Shown: positions 42,761 through 51,500 of the stretch, piece after piece
Numbering within the stretch: position 1 is the first letter of the stretch
Layout: each line of letters opens with the position of its first letter
Assembly: GCF_900091525.1 (NCBI RefSeq)
Contig: NZ_FMCU01000011.1
Span: 151,219-215,218, forward strand
Source of the DNA: Micromonospora matsumotoense
GTDB lineage: Bacteria; Actinomycetota; Actinomycetes; Mycobacteriales; Micromonosporaceae
DNA: 64,000 nucleotides
Direction of reading: 5' to 3'
Program-made: the position numbers and the translations under genes
Notes under the pieces: generated by a model
Told to the model about the DNA's origin: nothing
Databases searched by the model: none
Seen by the model: the letters and a program-made list of their open reading frames with translations, nothing else

Positions 42761-43096
42761 GTGCTGATCTACAAGATTCTCCTGCCCGCCGAGTGGGCCG
42801 AGTTCGAGACCGTCGGCCGCTTCGACGGCTCGCCGTTCGACCACAGCAGCGGTTTCATCCACTGCTCCTCCCGCGAGCAGGTGGGTGCGACCGCGCTGCG
42901 GTTCTTCGCGCAGGAGCCGGCGCTCGTGGTCGCCGCTCTCGACGCCCGGCTTCTCGGCGCGGCGGTGCGCTGGGAGGATGCCCCCGACGGCGGTTCCTTC
43001 CCGCACGTCTACGCGGCCCTACCGCTCGACGCTGTCGTCGGGGTTCATCAGGTGGCGGGGGCGTCGTCGGTGGACGATGCGCTACCGCAGGGTTAG
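42761..43096 (+). CDS. DUF952 family protein
   Basis: 111 residues, full length for DUF952: VLIYKILLPAEWAEFETVGR, FDHSSGFIHCSSREQVGATA and WEDAPDGGSFPHVYAALPLD are family segments, with the conserved FIHCS histidine/cysteine. GTG at 42761 starts the domain directly. DUF952 is distantly related to glutathione S-transferase-like folds; its activity is not known. Its stop codon interlocks with that of the converging NACHT gene. Confidence 0.85.
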   Translation: MLIYKILLPAEWAEFETVGRFDGSPFDHSSGFIHCSSREQVGATALRFFAQEPALVVAALDARLLGAAVRWEDAPDGGSFPHVYAALPLDAVVGVHQVAGASSVDDALPQG

Positions 43097-45168
43097 GTGG
43101 TGGAAGGAGCTACCGGAACGTGCGGTGAGGACGGATCGGCAGCCAATCGGTCACGAAGCCGCGGGTGGCGGAACTGGTAGGTGGCACCCACCTGGCGGAG
43201 CACGCCCCGCCCGGCCGCGTCGCGGAGAAAGGCCATCGTCCGCCAGGGCAGCCGACCTCGCATCGCCAGGATGGCCCGAGCGATCGCAAACTCGGTCCAG
43301 GCACCGAAGCCCACCCAGCCGATCGCGAACGCGAGGATGGTGGCGGCCTGCGGCCACGATCCACCACCGAGCAGCAGCGCCGGCGAGGCCCCCATGAGGA
43401 GCAGTGCGCCGGCAGGTCCCAGCACCGATCTGCGGTCGGCCCGCAAGGTGGAGAGGGGGTTGTCCGCGCGGGCGGGATCCTCGGCGATCATGATCTCGCG
43501 GGACGGGTCGTAGACCCTGCGTCGATAGTGGTCGCAGACGGGAACGACCACGGCCGACAACATCAGGCCGAGCCCGCCGATGATGCCCGGCAGTGCGTCA
43601 CCCGACAGGTGCCACACCACCGCTCCCGACCCGGCCAGCAACAACGCCAGCAGGAGGCTGACGGACGTCGTACGAACGAGGTGTCGCACCCTGCGTCCGC
43701 TGACCTGCACCCGGTAGATCGGTGCGGCTGGGACCAAACCGAATCGCGTACGGAGCCGCTCACTCACCACAACCGGCATGCTGATGGCCGCGAACAGGAC
43801 AGCGACGACGAGATTGCCGTGTGCGAGCCATATCGACGCCCAGAACAGCAGAAGCGTCACCGCGTACTGGATCGGCCGGAGGAACCTCATCGTCCGGTGC
43901 AGCTGCCACCAGGCGATCTCGTGGGTGTCCGTGTCCTGCAGGTGCCGCGCGAGGAAGAGCAGCCATCGCCTCGCATCGTCGGGATGCCAGGTCTCGTCGG
44001 TGTCCCGCCGGCGGGCCGGCGTCGGCTGTCGTGGGTAGGCGACCGACAACAGACCGTCGAGGAGATGATTCTCGATGGCGGTCTGATCGGGGAACCGGCC
44101 CCGGTCGCACAACTCGCGCGGATCGGCGGCGGCGCCGGCGTAGGTGGTACGGGCCAGCCAGACCAGCAACGGCGTGCGCAGGGCGCTGGCCAGGGGTGCT
44201 TCGGGATCGGCATCCAGCTCAAGGAACGCCTGATGCCACCGTCCGTTCCCCCCTTCGGGGGCGAAGTACGCCCGGATGTCGGCGAAGGTGAGCGGCAGCA
44301 CCTCGACCACCGCAGCGCGGGACAGCCCGCGTTCCGCGCTCTCGACCGCCTTCCGGTACGGCGCGACGAGGCTGGTCACCACCAACGGAGCCTCGGCTCC
44401 CCGCTCGTGCAACGCGTTCATCGTCTCTTCGCGCAGCCCGTCACCGATCATGTCCAGGTCGTGGATGATGGGCAGCACAAGGTTCCTGTCGACCAGGTAG
44501 GCCGCCAGCGTTCGGCGCTTGCGGAGCCCTGCGAAGTATCTCCACGGGCCGGGCAGGGGTGCTGACGCCCGCAGGTGCGGGTGGTCCCGGGCCAGTTGCT
44601 CCGCCATCCAATCGCGCAGCAGTTGCTTGCTCGGGTTCCACGACCCGGCGGGCAACATCACCGGAACCGGCTGACCGGCTAGCCGCTCCTTGAGCAGGAG
44701 GCCGACGAGCCGGGTGACCAGCACGGTCCGGCCCGACCCTGCCGTGCCGAGGATCACCAGGCGGCGGTGAGGCAGTTGGCGGGTGAGCAGGTCGGCGAGA
44801 TCGTCGAGTCCGCCGGCGGGAGGCTGGGCCGGGGTCAGGCCGAGCGATGACCAGGTGACCTCGCCCATCGACGCCTCGGCCATCGCAGTTGCCGCCCATC
44901 GCGCCGGCAACGGACGGCTGAGCACCCCGCTGCGTTCCTCGTCCCGCTGGCGTCGTACCGCCACCTCGTCGGCCAGGGTCTCCAGAGCCTTCGACAACAC
45001 GACGTCGCGCGAGTGGGTGGGCGGAACGCTCCCGTAGTTCACCTGGTTGATGGTGTTGCGGTAACCGATGGCAGTCGGCCCGTGGGAGGTGTTCCCGGAG
45101 TAGACGTTCACGGTGGCCGGGACGGGAGGCTCCGACTCCTCGTCAGCAGGGGGATCAATGGCACTCAC
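43093..45168 (-). CDS. NACHT-type STAND ATPase with C-terminal membrane region
   Basis: 691 residues. Residues 20-47 carry a short Gly/Asn/Thr motif (SGNTSHGPTAIGYRNTINQV) matched in the C-terminus of the partner encoded upstream. A STAND ATPase follows: Walker A GTAGSGRT at 141-148, Walker B in LPIIHDLDMIG near 235, and PLTFADIRAYF plus LRTPLLVWLART typical of NACHT modules. The C-terminal third has about six membrane helices (LLLFWASIWLAHGNLVVAVL, SVSLLLALLLAGSGAVVWHL and others) instead of the usual repeat sensor. The GTG start overlaps the partner stop by 4 bases. Probable stress or phage-defence NLR-like protein; this role is inferred. Confidence 0.82.
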   Translation of the reverse strand: MSAIDPPADEESEPPVPATVNVYSGNTSHGPTAIGYRNTINQVNYGSVPPTHSRDVVLSKALETLADEVAVRRQRDEERSGVLSRPLPARWAATAMAEASMGEVTWSSLGLTPAQPPAGGLDDLADLLTRQLPHRRLVILGTAGSGRTVLVTRLVGLLLKERLAGQPVPVMLPAGSWNPSKQLLRDWMAEQLARDHPHLRASAPLPGPWRYFAGLRKRRTLAAYLVDRNLVLPIIHDLDMIGDGLREETMNALHERGAEAPLVVTSLVAPYRKAVESAERGLSRAAVVEVLPLTFADIRAYFAPEGGNGRWHQAFLELDADPEAPLASALRTPLLVWLARTTYAGAAADPRELCDRGRFPDQTAIENHLLDGLLSVAYPRQPTPARRRDTDETWHPDDARRWLLFLARHLQDTDTHEIAWWQLHRTMRFLRPIQYAVTLLLFWASIWLAHGNLVVAVLFAAISMPVVVSERLRTRFGLVPAAPIYRVQVSGRRVRHLVRTTSVSLLLALLLAGSGAVVWHLSGDALPGIIGGLGLMLSAVVVPVCDHYRRRVYDPSREIMIAEDPARADNPLSTLRADRRSVLGPAGALLLMGASPALLLGGGSWPQAATILAFAIGWVGFGAWTEFAIARAILAMRGRLPWRTMAFLRDAAGRGVLRQVGATYQFRHPRLRDRLAADPSSPHVPVAPSTT

Positions 45169-45977
45169 CGCGATGACCGGCCCGGCTGTGCGTCGTCGGC
45201 GGAACCGTACGTCGTGACGGTGTTTCCGTTGCCGAACGCGGCCGGCCCCTGCGCCGTGATGTGCTGGAACACCTGCCCGACCGTCGGCAGTTGTGGCGGG
45301 TCGAGCTCCGCGGAGCGGTCCATCCGGTTCAGGTCGATCTCTCCCTGTGGGTCGGCGGGAAGTGCGTCCGGCACGGTCGACGCGGCGGCATTCTCCCCCG
45401 GTACGTAGATCCAGGCGGAGCTCTCGAAACCCTTGTCCGGCAGGCTGGCGTTGATCCGCAGGAACTGATCCTGCGGCAGGTCCTGGTACTCGCGAACGAC
45501 GTCCTGGTAGATCAGGTCCGACACGACCAGCGCGACCTGCGCCCGGGGAAAACGGCGCAGCATGCTCTTGAGCTGCGGCGAGTCGACCAGTCGGCAGACG
45601 GTCACCACCGCGCTGCCGGCAAAGCCGTTCGCGCTGTCGAGATGGACCAGTCCGTGGTGGACGCCGAGTCGCATCCGGACCCGGGCCTCAGCGGACAGGC
45701 CCTGGTTGTGCTCCCGCAACAACCGGTCGAGAACCGACGCGAGCCGGAGGACCCGCCGTTCACTGGCCCCCGGGGGCAGGACCGCCAGTTGGCCGTCACC
45801 GCTCTGTTGGCGCAACGTCTCGGGCAGCACGATGCCCAACTCGTCCCAGGCTGCCTGCATGACTTCTGTCAGTGCTTGCTGTGCGCGGTGTTGGAGCACG
45901 TTGCTCCGCGCGCTGTAACGCTCGATGTCGACCATGAGGACGACGTGTCGGGTCGGGTTCCTCGCGTCAGCCACCAT
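45165..45977 (-). CDS. Class III nucleotide cyclase-like protein with C-terminal Gly/Asn motif
   Basis: 270 residues. The N-terminal domain has the class III cyclase layout: HVVLMVDIERYSARSN with metal-binding Asp17, RQQSGDGQLAVLPPG with the second Asp (61), and RMRLGVHHGLVHLDSANGF with the GxAVVTVCRLVD strand after it. Both metal Asp residues are kept; whether it makes a cyclic nucleotide is unknown. After a linker, residues 242-259 (AQGPAAFGNGNTVTTYGS) match the N-terminal motif of the NACHT protein encoded next. Translation is coupled to that gene by a GTGA overlap. The similar motif and gene order suggest signalling partners. Confidence 0.8.
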   Translation of the reverse strand: MVADARNPTRHVVLMVDIERYSARSNVLQHRAQQALTEVMQAAWDELGIVLPETLRQQSGDGQLAVLPPGASERRVLRLASVLDRLLREHNQGLSAEARVRMRLGVHHGLVHLDSANGFAGSAVVTVCRLVDSPQLKSMLRRFPRAQVALVVSDLIYQDVVREYQDLPQDQFLRINASLPDKGFESSAWIYVPGENAAASTVPDALPADPQGEIDLNRMDRSAELDPPQLPTVGQVFQHITAQGPAAFGNGNTVTTYGSADDAQPGRSSR

Positions 45978-46112
45978 TCCACCCTTCGCTGGGAACGCTG
46001 CCCGGTCGCGGTATTCCTACCAGCCGAAAGCGAAGGGGAACCCGCCAAAATACGGGATGTCGTAGTGATGCTCCCGGTGCCTCCGTACGACACGGTGCCG
46101 GCGAGTCGGTCC

Positions 46113-46874
46113 TCAGCCGACGGAGCCTCGGGCCTGCCGCAGCAGGGCGAGCAGGCCGTGACCGTCATCGACCCGGGCGTCCGGGGTGACGGCGGGATGC
46201 GGCGGTTCCCGGTCGGTGCGGGGTGAGCGCATCAGGATCGCCGCGCCCGCCCCGGCGCGGCGGGCACACTCGACGTCCCGACCGAGGGTGTCGCCGACGA
46301 ACCAGCAGCGGTCGATCGGCACCCCGACGGCCTCCGCCGCCAACAGCGCCAGTCGCGGGTTGGGCTTCCGGGGGCCGGCTTCGTCGCTGTAGAACTGGGC
46401 GGCGAACAACCCGGCGAGCCCGGCGGCGGCGAGGAAGTCCCGGTGCGCGGCACCGCAGAGGGTGTTGCTCACCACGGCCAACGGAAGGCCCGCCTCGGTG
46501 GCCGCCCGGAGCGCGTCGGGGATACCCGGGCGCACCGCCCAGTCCGCCCGCCGGGTCCAGGCGTACGCCAGGGGGGTCGCCTCCCGGTCGACGGCCTCCC
46601 TGGCCGCGCGGGGCCACGACCGGGTGACGAACTCCGCCCAGACCCGGGAGTGGGGCAGCTCCACCGGTTCGGCCTCCCGGCCCGCGCCGTCGCGCCAGGC
46701 CGAATAGCTCCGTGCGCCCTCGGCCAGGTCGGCGGCGAGTTGCCGCTCCGGCACCGCACCGCCGACGAGGTGGGACAGCCGCCGGACGAGCTCCGGTGGG
46801 GCGGGTGGCTGCGGGGGAGCATCGGCCAGGACGCCACCGAAGTCCCACAGGAGGGCGTGCGGCGAGCGGAGCAT
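46113..46874 (-). CDS. HAD-superfamily hydrolase
   Basis: 253-residue cytosolic hydrolase, probably a phosphatase. HAD motif I is LLWDFGGVLAD; the second position Asp of DxD is Gly here, as in some HAD subgroups, so activity may differ. Motif II is LAVVSNT, motif III lysine lies in GPRKPNPRLAL, and motif IV is FVGDTLGRDVECARRAG. A helical cap sits between motifs I and II. Substrate unknown. Confidence 0.88.
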   Translation of the reverse strand: MLRSPHALLWDFGGVLADAPPQPPAPPELVRRLSHLVGGAVPERQLAADLAEGARSYSAWRDGAGREAEPVELPHSRVWAEFVTRSWPRAAREAVDREATPLAYAWTRRADWAVRPGIPDALRAATEAGLPLAVVSNTLCGAAHRDFLAAAGLAGLFAAQFYSDEAGPRKPNPRLALLAAEAVGVPIDRCWFVGDTLGRDVECARRAGAGAAILMRSPRTDREPPHPAVTPDARVDDGHGLLALLRQARGSVG

Positions 46875-46957
46875 GCCCGCAATCCTCCCCAGCGGGACCG
46901 GCCGCGCGCAACGGACCGGGGCGGCGCGGTCGGCGCCCGTCCCCTAGCCTCTCGGCA

Positions 46958-47074
46958 ATGGGAGCAATCAAACCGTGGCACCTGATCGTCCTGATGCTCT
47001 GCTGCCTGGTGCCCACGGTGCTGGCCTTCGGCGGGGGCATCTGGGCGCTGCGCCGGTCCCGTCGCCGTCGCTGA
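46958..47074 (+). CDS. 38-residue membrane peptide
   Basis: GAIKPWHLIVLMLCCLVPTV continues into LAFGGGIWALRRSRRRR: one membrane helix with an Arg-rich cytoplasmic end. The KPWH(L/V)IVL start resembles small peptides seen repeatedly in actinobacteria. No strong ribosome binding site is visible. It is followed after 5 bases by the next gene. Confidence 0.6.
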   Translation: MGAIKPWHLIVLMLCCLVPTVLAFGGGIWALRRSRRRR

Positions 47075-47079
47075 GCCAC

Positions 47080-47424
47080 ATGACGACCGAGGGTGCCCCG
47101 GGCAGCCGGCGTCTCCAACTCTATTGCCGGATCGACATCGCAGTGACCGACCCGGCCGCGCTGACCGGCCACGCGGTCGCCGAGCTGCGCGCCGCCGACA
47201 TCGACTGGGCGCAGGAGGAGGACGACCTGCCGTCCGCCGACGCGGAGCTGCGCGGTGACCTCACCCTGGCGCTCGCCTCCGTCGCGGACCTCAGCCGGGT
47301 CGTCGACGGTGTCCCGGGCGTCGAGTTCCGGGGCGGCGTCTGCTGGGCGGAAACCGGTCCGCCACGCGCGTCGTTCGCCCCGACCGGCGGGCAGCCCTCG
47401 ACGGCACCGGGCCCGACCGGATGA
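47080..47424 (+). CDS. Small acidic protein, function unknown
   Basis: 114 residues, acidic, with alternating strand-like segments (RLQLYCRIDIAVTDPAALTG, ELRGDLTLALASVADLSRVV) and a Pro/Gly-rich tail. No motif is recognised. ATG at 47080, 5 bases after the upstream peptide gene, suggesting cotranscription. Confidence 0.6.
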   Translation: MTTEGAPGSRRLQLYCRIDIAVTDPAALTGHAVAELRAADIDWAQEEDDLPSADAELRGDLTLALASVADLSRVVDGVPGVEFRGGVCWAETGPPRASFAPTGGQPSTAPGPTG

Positions 47425-47556
47425 CCGGCCCGGCCGGCGGGCGACCTCCGACGGCACCGGCCTGGCCGACGACGCCCGTGCGTGCACGACGACCCTTGCG
47501 TGGACGACCGCCACCCGCACCGGCCCCGGCCGGGGCGGCAGGCTAGCGTCGAGGGC

Positions 47557-48543
47557 GTGACCACTGCCGTCCCCCGTGTCCTGCCCGCCGCGCACGGCAT
47601 CGCCGAGGCCGCCGCCGTGCTGCGGGCCGGCGGGTTGGTGGCCTTCCCCACCGAGACGGTCTACGGGCTCGGCGCGAACGCGCTGGACGCCCGGGCCGCG
47701 GCGCGGATCTTCGAGGCGAAGGCCCGGCCCGGCTTCGATCCGCTGATCACCCACCTGGCCGACGCCGCCGACCTGCCGGCCCTCGTCGGCGCGCTGCCCC
47801 CGCCGGTCGCGGCGCTGGCCGAGCGGTTCTGGCCGGGGCCGCTCACCCTGATCGTGGACCGGCCGGACGCGATCCCGCCGATCGTCACCTCCGGCCTCGA
47901 CACCATGGCCGTCCGGGTGCCCGACGAGGCGTCCGCCCGCGCATTGATCAGGGCTGCCGGGGTGCCGGTGGCCGCGCCGAGCGCCAACCGGTTCGGGCAG
48001 CTCAGCCCCACCCGCGCCGAGCATGTCGTGCACGGGCTCGGCGCGGCGGTCGACGTGGTGCTCGACGGCGGCCCCACCCGGTGCGGGATCGAGTCGACCA
48101 TCGTGGACGCGCGCGGCCCGCACCCGGTGGTGCTGCGCCTCGGGGCGCTCGCCGTGGAGGAACTCGTCGCGGCGGTCGGCCCGGTGACCGTCCGGCCGGG
48201 CAGCTCCGGGCAGCCGGTGGCACCGGGTACGTTGGCCGCGCACTACGCGCCGCGTACCCCGTTGCGGGTGGTGGCGGGCGCGGGGCCGACGCCGCACGAC
48301 GGGGTCCGGCGGGGTTTCCTGGCCTTTCGGGAGGGCCCGGCGGCGGGTTACGCGGCGGTCGAGGTGCTCTCGCCCGCCGGTGACGTGACCGAGGCGGCCG
48401 CCCGGCTCTTCGACGCGCTACACCGGCTGGACGCGGCCGGGGTGAGCGAGATCCTCGCCGAGCCGGTCCCCGACGAGGGGGTCGGCCGGGCGATCAACGA
48501 CCGGTTGGGACGCGCCGCCGCCACCTGGGCCCCGCCCGGCTGA
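47557..48543 (+). CDS. L-threonylcarbamoyladenylate synthase (Sua5/YrdC)
   Basis: Makes threonylcarbamoyl-AMP from threonine, bicarbonate and ATP for t6A37 modification of tRNAs. The YrdC domain contains AFPTETVYGLGANALDARAA, KARPGFDPLITHL, RFWPGPLTLIVD, RVPDEASARALI and VAAPSANRFGQLSPT. At 328 residues it has the extra C-terminal Sua5 domain (HYAPRTPLRVVAGAG onward). The GTG at 47557 follows GAGGG. Confidence 0.93.
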   Translation: MTTAVPRVLPAAHGIAEAAAVLRAGGLVAFPTETVYGLGANALDARAAARIFEAKARPGFDPLITHLADAADLPALVGALPPPVAALAERFWPGPLTLIVDRPDAIPPIVTSGLDTMAVRVPDEASARALIRAAGVPVAAPSANRFGQLSPTRAEHVVHGLGAAVDVVLDGGPTRCGIESTIVDARGPHPVVLRLGALAVEELVAAVGPVTVRPGSSGQPVAPGTLAAHYAPRTPLRVVAGAGPTPHDGVRRGFLAFREGPAAGYAAVEVLSPAGDVTEAAARLFDALHRLDAAGVSEILAEPVPDEGVGRAINDRLGRAAATWAPPG

Positions 48544-48559
48544 CCAGCGAGGCGACGGT

Positions 48560-51500
48560 CTAGGAGGAGCCGGAGTCCGACGCGGCCGGCCAGCGGACGG
48601 GTGGACCCGGCAGGTGCTCCACCAGGCGGGTCAGCGCGCCGTTGGCAAAGGTCGCGCCGAGCGCCGAACCGGCGGCGATGCCCCAGCCCACCGGGCCGAG
48701 CGGGGTGCAACCGAAGAACTGGCTCAACCCGGGTGTCTGCACCACGGCGGCGAGCACGCCGACGGAGGCGGCGGTCGACGCGAGCACCGTCGGGCTGGTG
48801 CCACCGGCGAGGACGGTCTGCCCCAGTTGGGTGCCGACCAGCGAGACCAGGGCCACCGTGCCGGCCCGCCGTTCCCGGCCCGTCCACCGGGCGGCCGTCC
48901 AGCCGACGGTCGCCCCCAGGGTGGTGGCGGCGGCGCGCAGCCCGATCTCCCGGGTCATGGTGCCGCCGAGGGAGGCGTCCGGCCCCTCGCGGAGCAACCC
49001 CTCGGCGTGGTCGGCGTCGGGGGGCCGGACCGCGATGGCCAGTGCCGGTGCCAGGTCGGTGAGCAGGTTGACCAGGAGCAGTTGCCGGCCGTTGAGCGCC
49101 GACCGGCCGGTGACGGCGGCGCTGAGCACGCTGAACGCGATCTCGCCGAGATTGCCGCCGACCAGGATGCTCAGCGCGTGGCGTACCGACGACCACATCG
49201 CCCGCCCCTCGACCAGGGTGGCGATGATGGTCTCCAACCGGTCGTCGGTGACCACCAGGTCGGCGGCGGCACGGGCGGCCGGGGTGCCCCGCTGGCCGAG
49301 GGCGATGCCCACGTCGGCCAGCCGGATCGCCGGGGCGTCGTTGGCGCCGTCACCGGTCATCGCCACGGTACGCCCGCACTTCTGCAACGCCTGGATGATC
49401 CGCACCTTGTGCGCCGGGGTGCACCGGGCCACCACGTCGGTGCGGCCCAGCCGCTCACCCAGCGCCGCGTCGTCCAACTGGTCCAGCTCGGAGGCGGTGA
49501 CCACCCGTTGGCCGTCGGTCTCCGGGCTGATCGCCGACGCGATCGCCTCGGCGGTGGCCGGATGGTCCCCGGTGATCATGATGGTGTGCACGCCCGCCTG
49601 CCGGATCCTACGGACCGCCGGGGCGGCGCTCTCCCGTACCCCGTCGGCGAGGGCGAGGAAGCCGACGAAGACCAGCCCCCGCACCTCGTCGTCGGTGACC
49701 GCCTCGGCACCGGCCCGGCACTCCGCCACGGCGAGGATCCGGTGCCCCGCCCCGGCCCGGTCGGCGAGCACGGTGTGCAGCCGGTCCCGGCGTTCGGCGT
49801 CCAGCGGCTCGTCCCGGCCGCCCGGCAGCCGCCACGCACCACACCGGGGCAGCACCGTCTCCGGGGCGCCCTTCACGCTGAGCAGCAGCCCGTCGGCGGT
49901 CCGGCCGACGGTGGCGTGGTAACCCCGGGACGGTTCGAACGGCAACCCGCCGACCGCCGCCCAACCGGACGCGCCGGTCTGCTCGGTCACCCCGGCCTGC
50001 CGTGCGCCGTACCGGACCGCCCGGTCGGTGTGCTGCGGCAGTTCCTCCGGATCGTCCGCGTAGGGGGTGGCGCGCAGCCCGGCGGCGAGGACCCGGCGCA
50101 ACCCGTCGTCGAGCCCGTCCAGATCGGCGAACCGGCCGTCGTCGCCGACCCCGGCGAGCAGCAGCTTGCCCTCGGTGAGGGTGCCGGTCTTGTCGAAGCA
50201 GAGCACGTCCACCCGGCCCAGCGCCTCGATGGTGCGCGGGTTGCGGACCAACGCGCCGTGCGCGGCCAACCGTCGCGCGGCGGCCAGTTGCGCCGCACTG
50301 ACCAGGAACGGCAGCCCCTCCGGCACCGACGCCACGGCCAGGTTCGCGGCGGTCGCCGCCGTCTGCCCCAGCGGTACGCCCCGCAGCAGCCCCGCCCCGG
50401 CCACCGCGATCGCCGACCCGGCGGCCAACGGGATCGCCGAGCGGGTGATGGTGCCCAGCCGGGCCTCCACACCGCTCTCCGGCGGGGCCTGGCGGGCCAG
50501 CGCGAGGCTCCGGCCGGACTCGGTCTGCGCACCGGTCGCCACCACCACGGCGGTGCCGTGACCGGCGGCGATGGTGGTGCCCTCGTAGAGCATCGAGGTG
50601 CGGTCGGCCAGGGCGGCGGCGACCACCGGAGCGGCCCCCTTGGTCACCGGCAACGACTCACCGGTCAGCGACGACTCGTCGGCCTCCAACCCGCCGGCGG
50701 TGAGCACCCGGCAGTCGGCCGGCACCGCGTCCCCCGGGCCGAGGGTCACCACGTCGCCGGGGACCAGTTCCTCGGCGGCGGCCACCCGCTCGGCCCCGTC
50801 CCGCAGCACCCGTGCGGTGACCGCCGAGCGGGACAGCAACTCGGCGAGCGCCCGGTCGGTGTTGCGCTGGTGCACCGCCCCGACCAGCGCCGATCCGCCG
50901 ACCACGCCGCCGACCAGGGCCGCGTCGACCAGTGAGCCGAACGCCGCGGAGAGGACCGCACCGGCGGCCAGCACCGGCGTGAGCGGGTTGGCCAGCTCGT
51001 CGACGAAGGCCCGGAACAGGCTGACGGGGCCGGCCGCCGCGTCCGGGTCGGCGCGGTGCCGGTGCTGCGCCTCGGCGCCGGTCAGCCCGTCCGGGGTGGT
51101 GTCCAGTTGGCGCAGCACGGCCGACACCGGCATCAGGTGCCAGGCGGTGGTGGCCGCCGCCGGTGCCTCGGCCGGGTCGGGCAGCCGGCGGGCCCGCCAC
51201 ACGCCGTTGGCGAAGGCCAGCGCCGCCGCGCCGTTGACGGCGGCGAGACTGCGGCCGGGCAACTGCGGTGTCGCGGCGGTGAACGCCCCCAACGCGCCGA
51301 GCCCGGTGCCGGCCATGGCGAGGCGGATGTTCTGCCCGGTCATCCGTCGGGCCACCCCGGCCGCCTCGATCAGCAGCGCGGGAATCCGCAGGTCGGTGCC
51401 GACGAGCAGGTGGGCACCCCATGGCGGCAGGTCCTCGGGGGCGGCCACCCCGAGCCCGCAGTCGGAGCCGGCCAGCGCGGCCCGGTCGCCGGACACCAAC

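Noticed and set aside
46165..48297. A 710-codon minus-strand frame across the HAD, small and Sua5-type genes
   Set aside because: Arg/Gly/Pro-rich shadow sequence crossing three recognisable genes on other frames.
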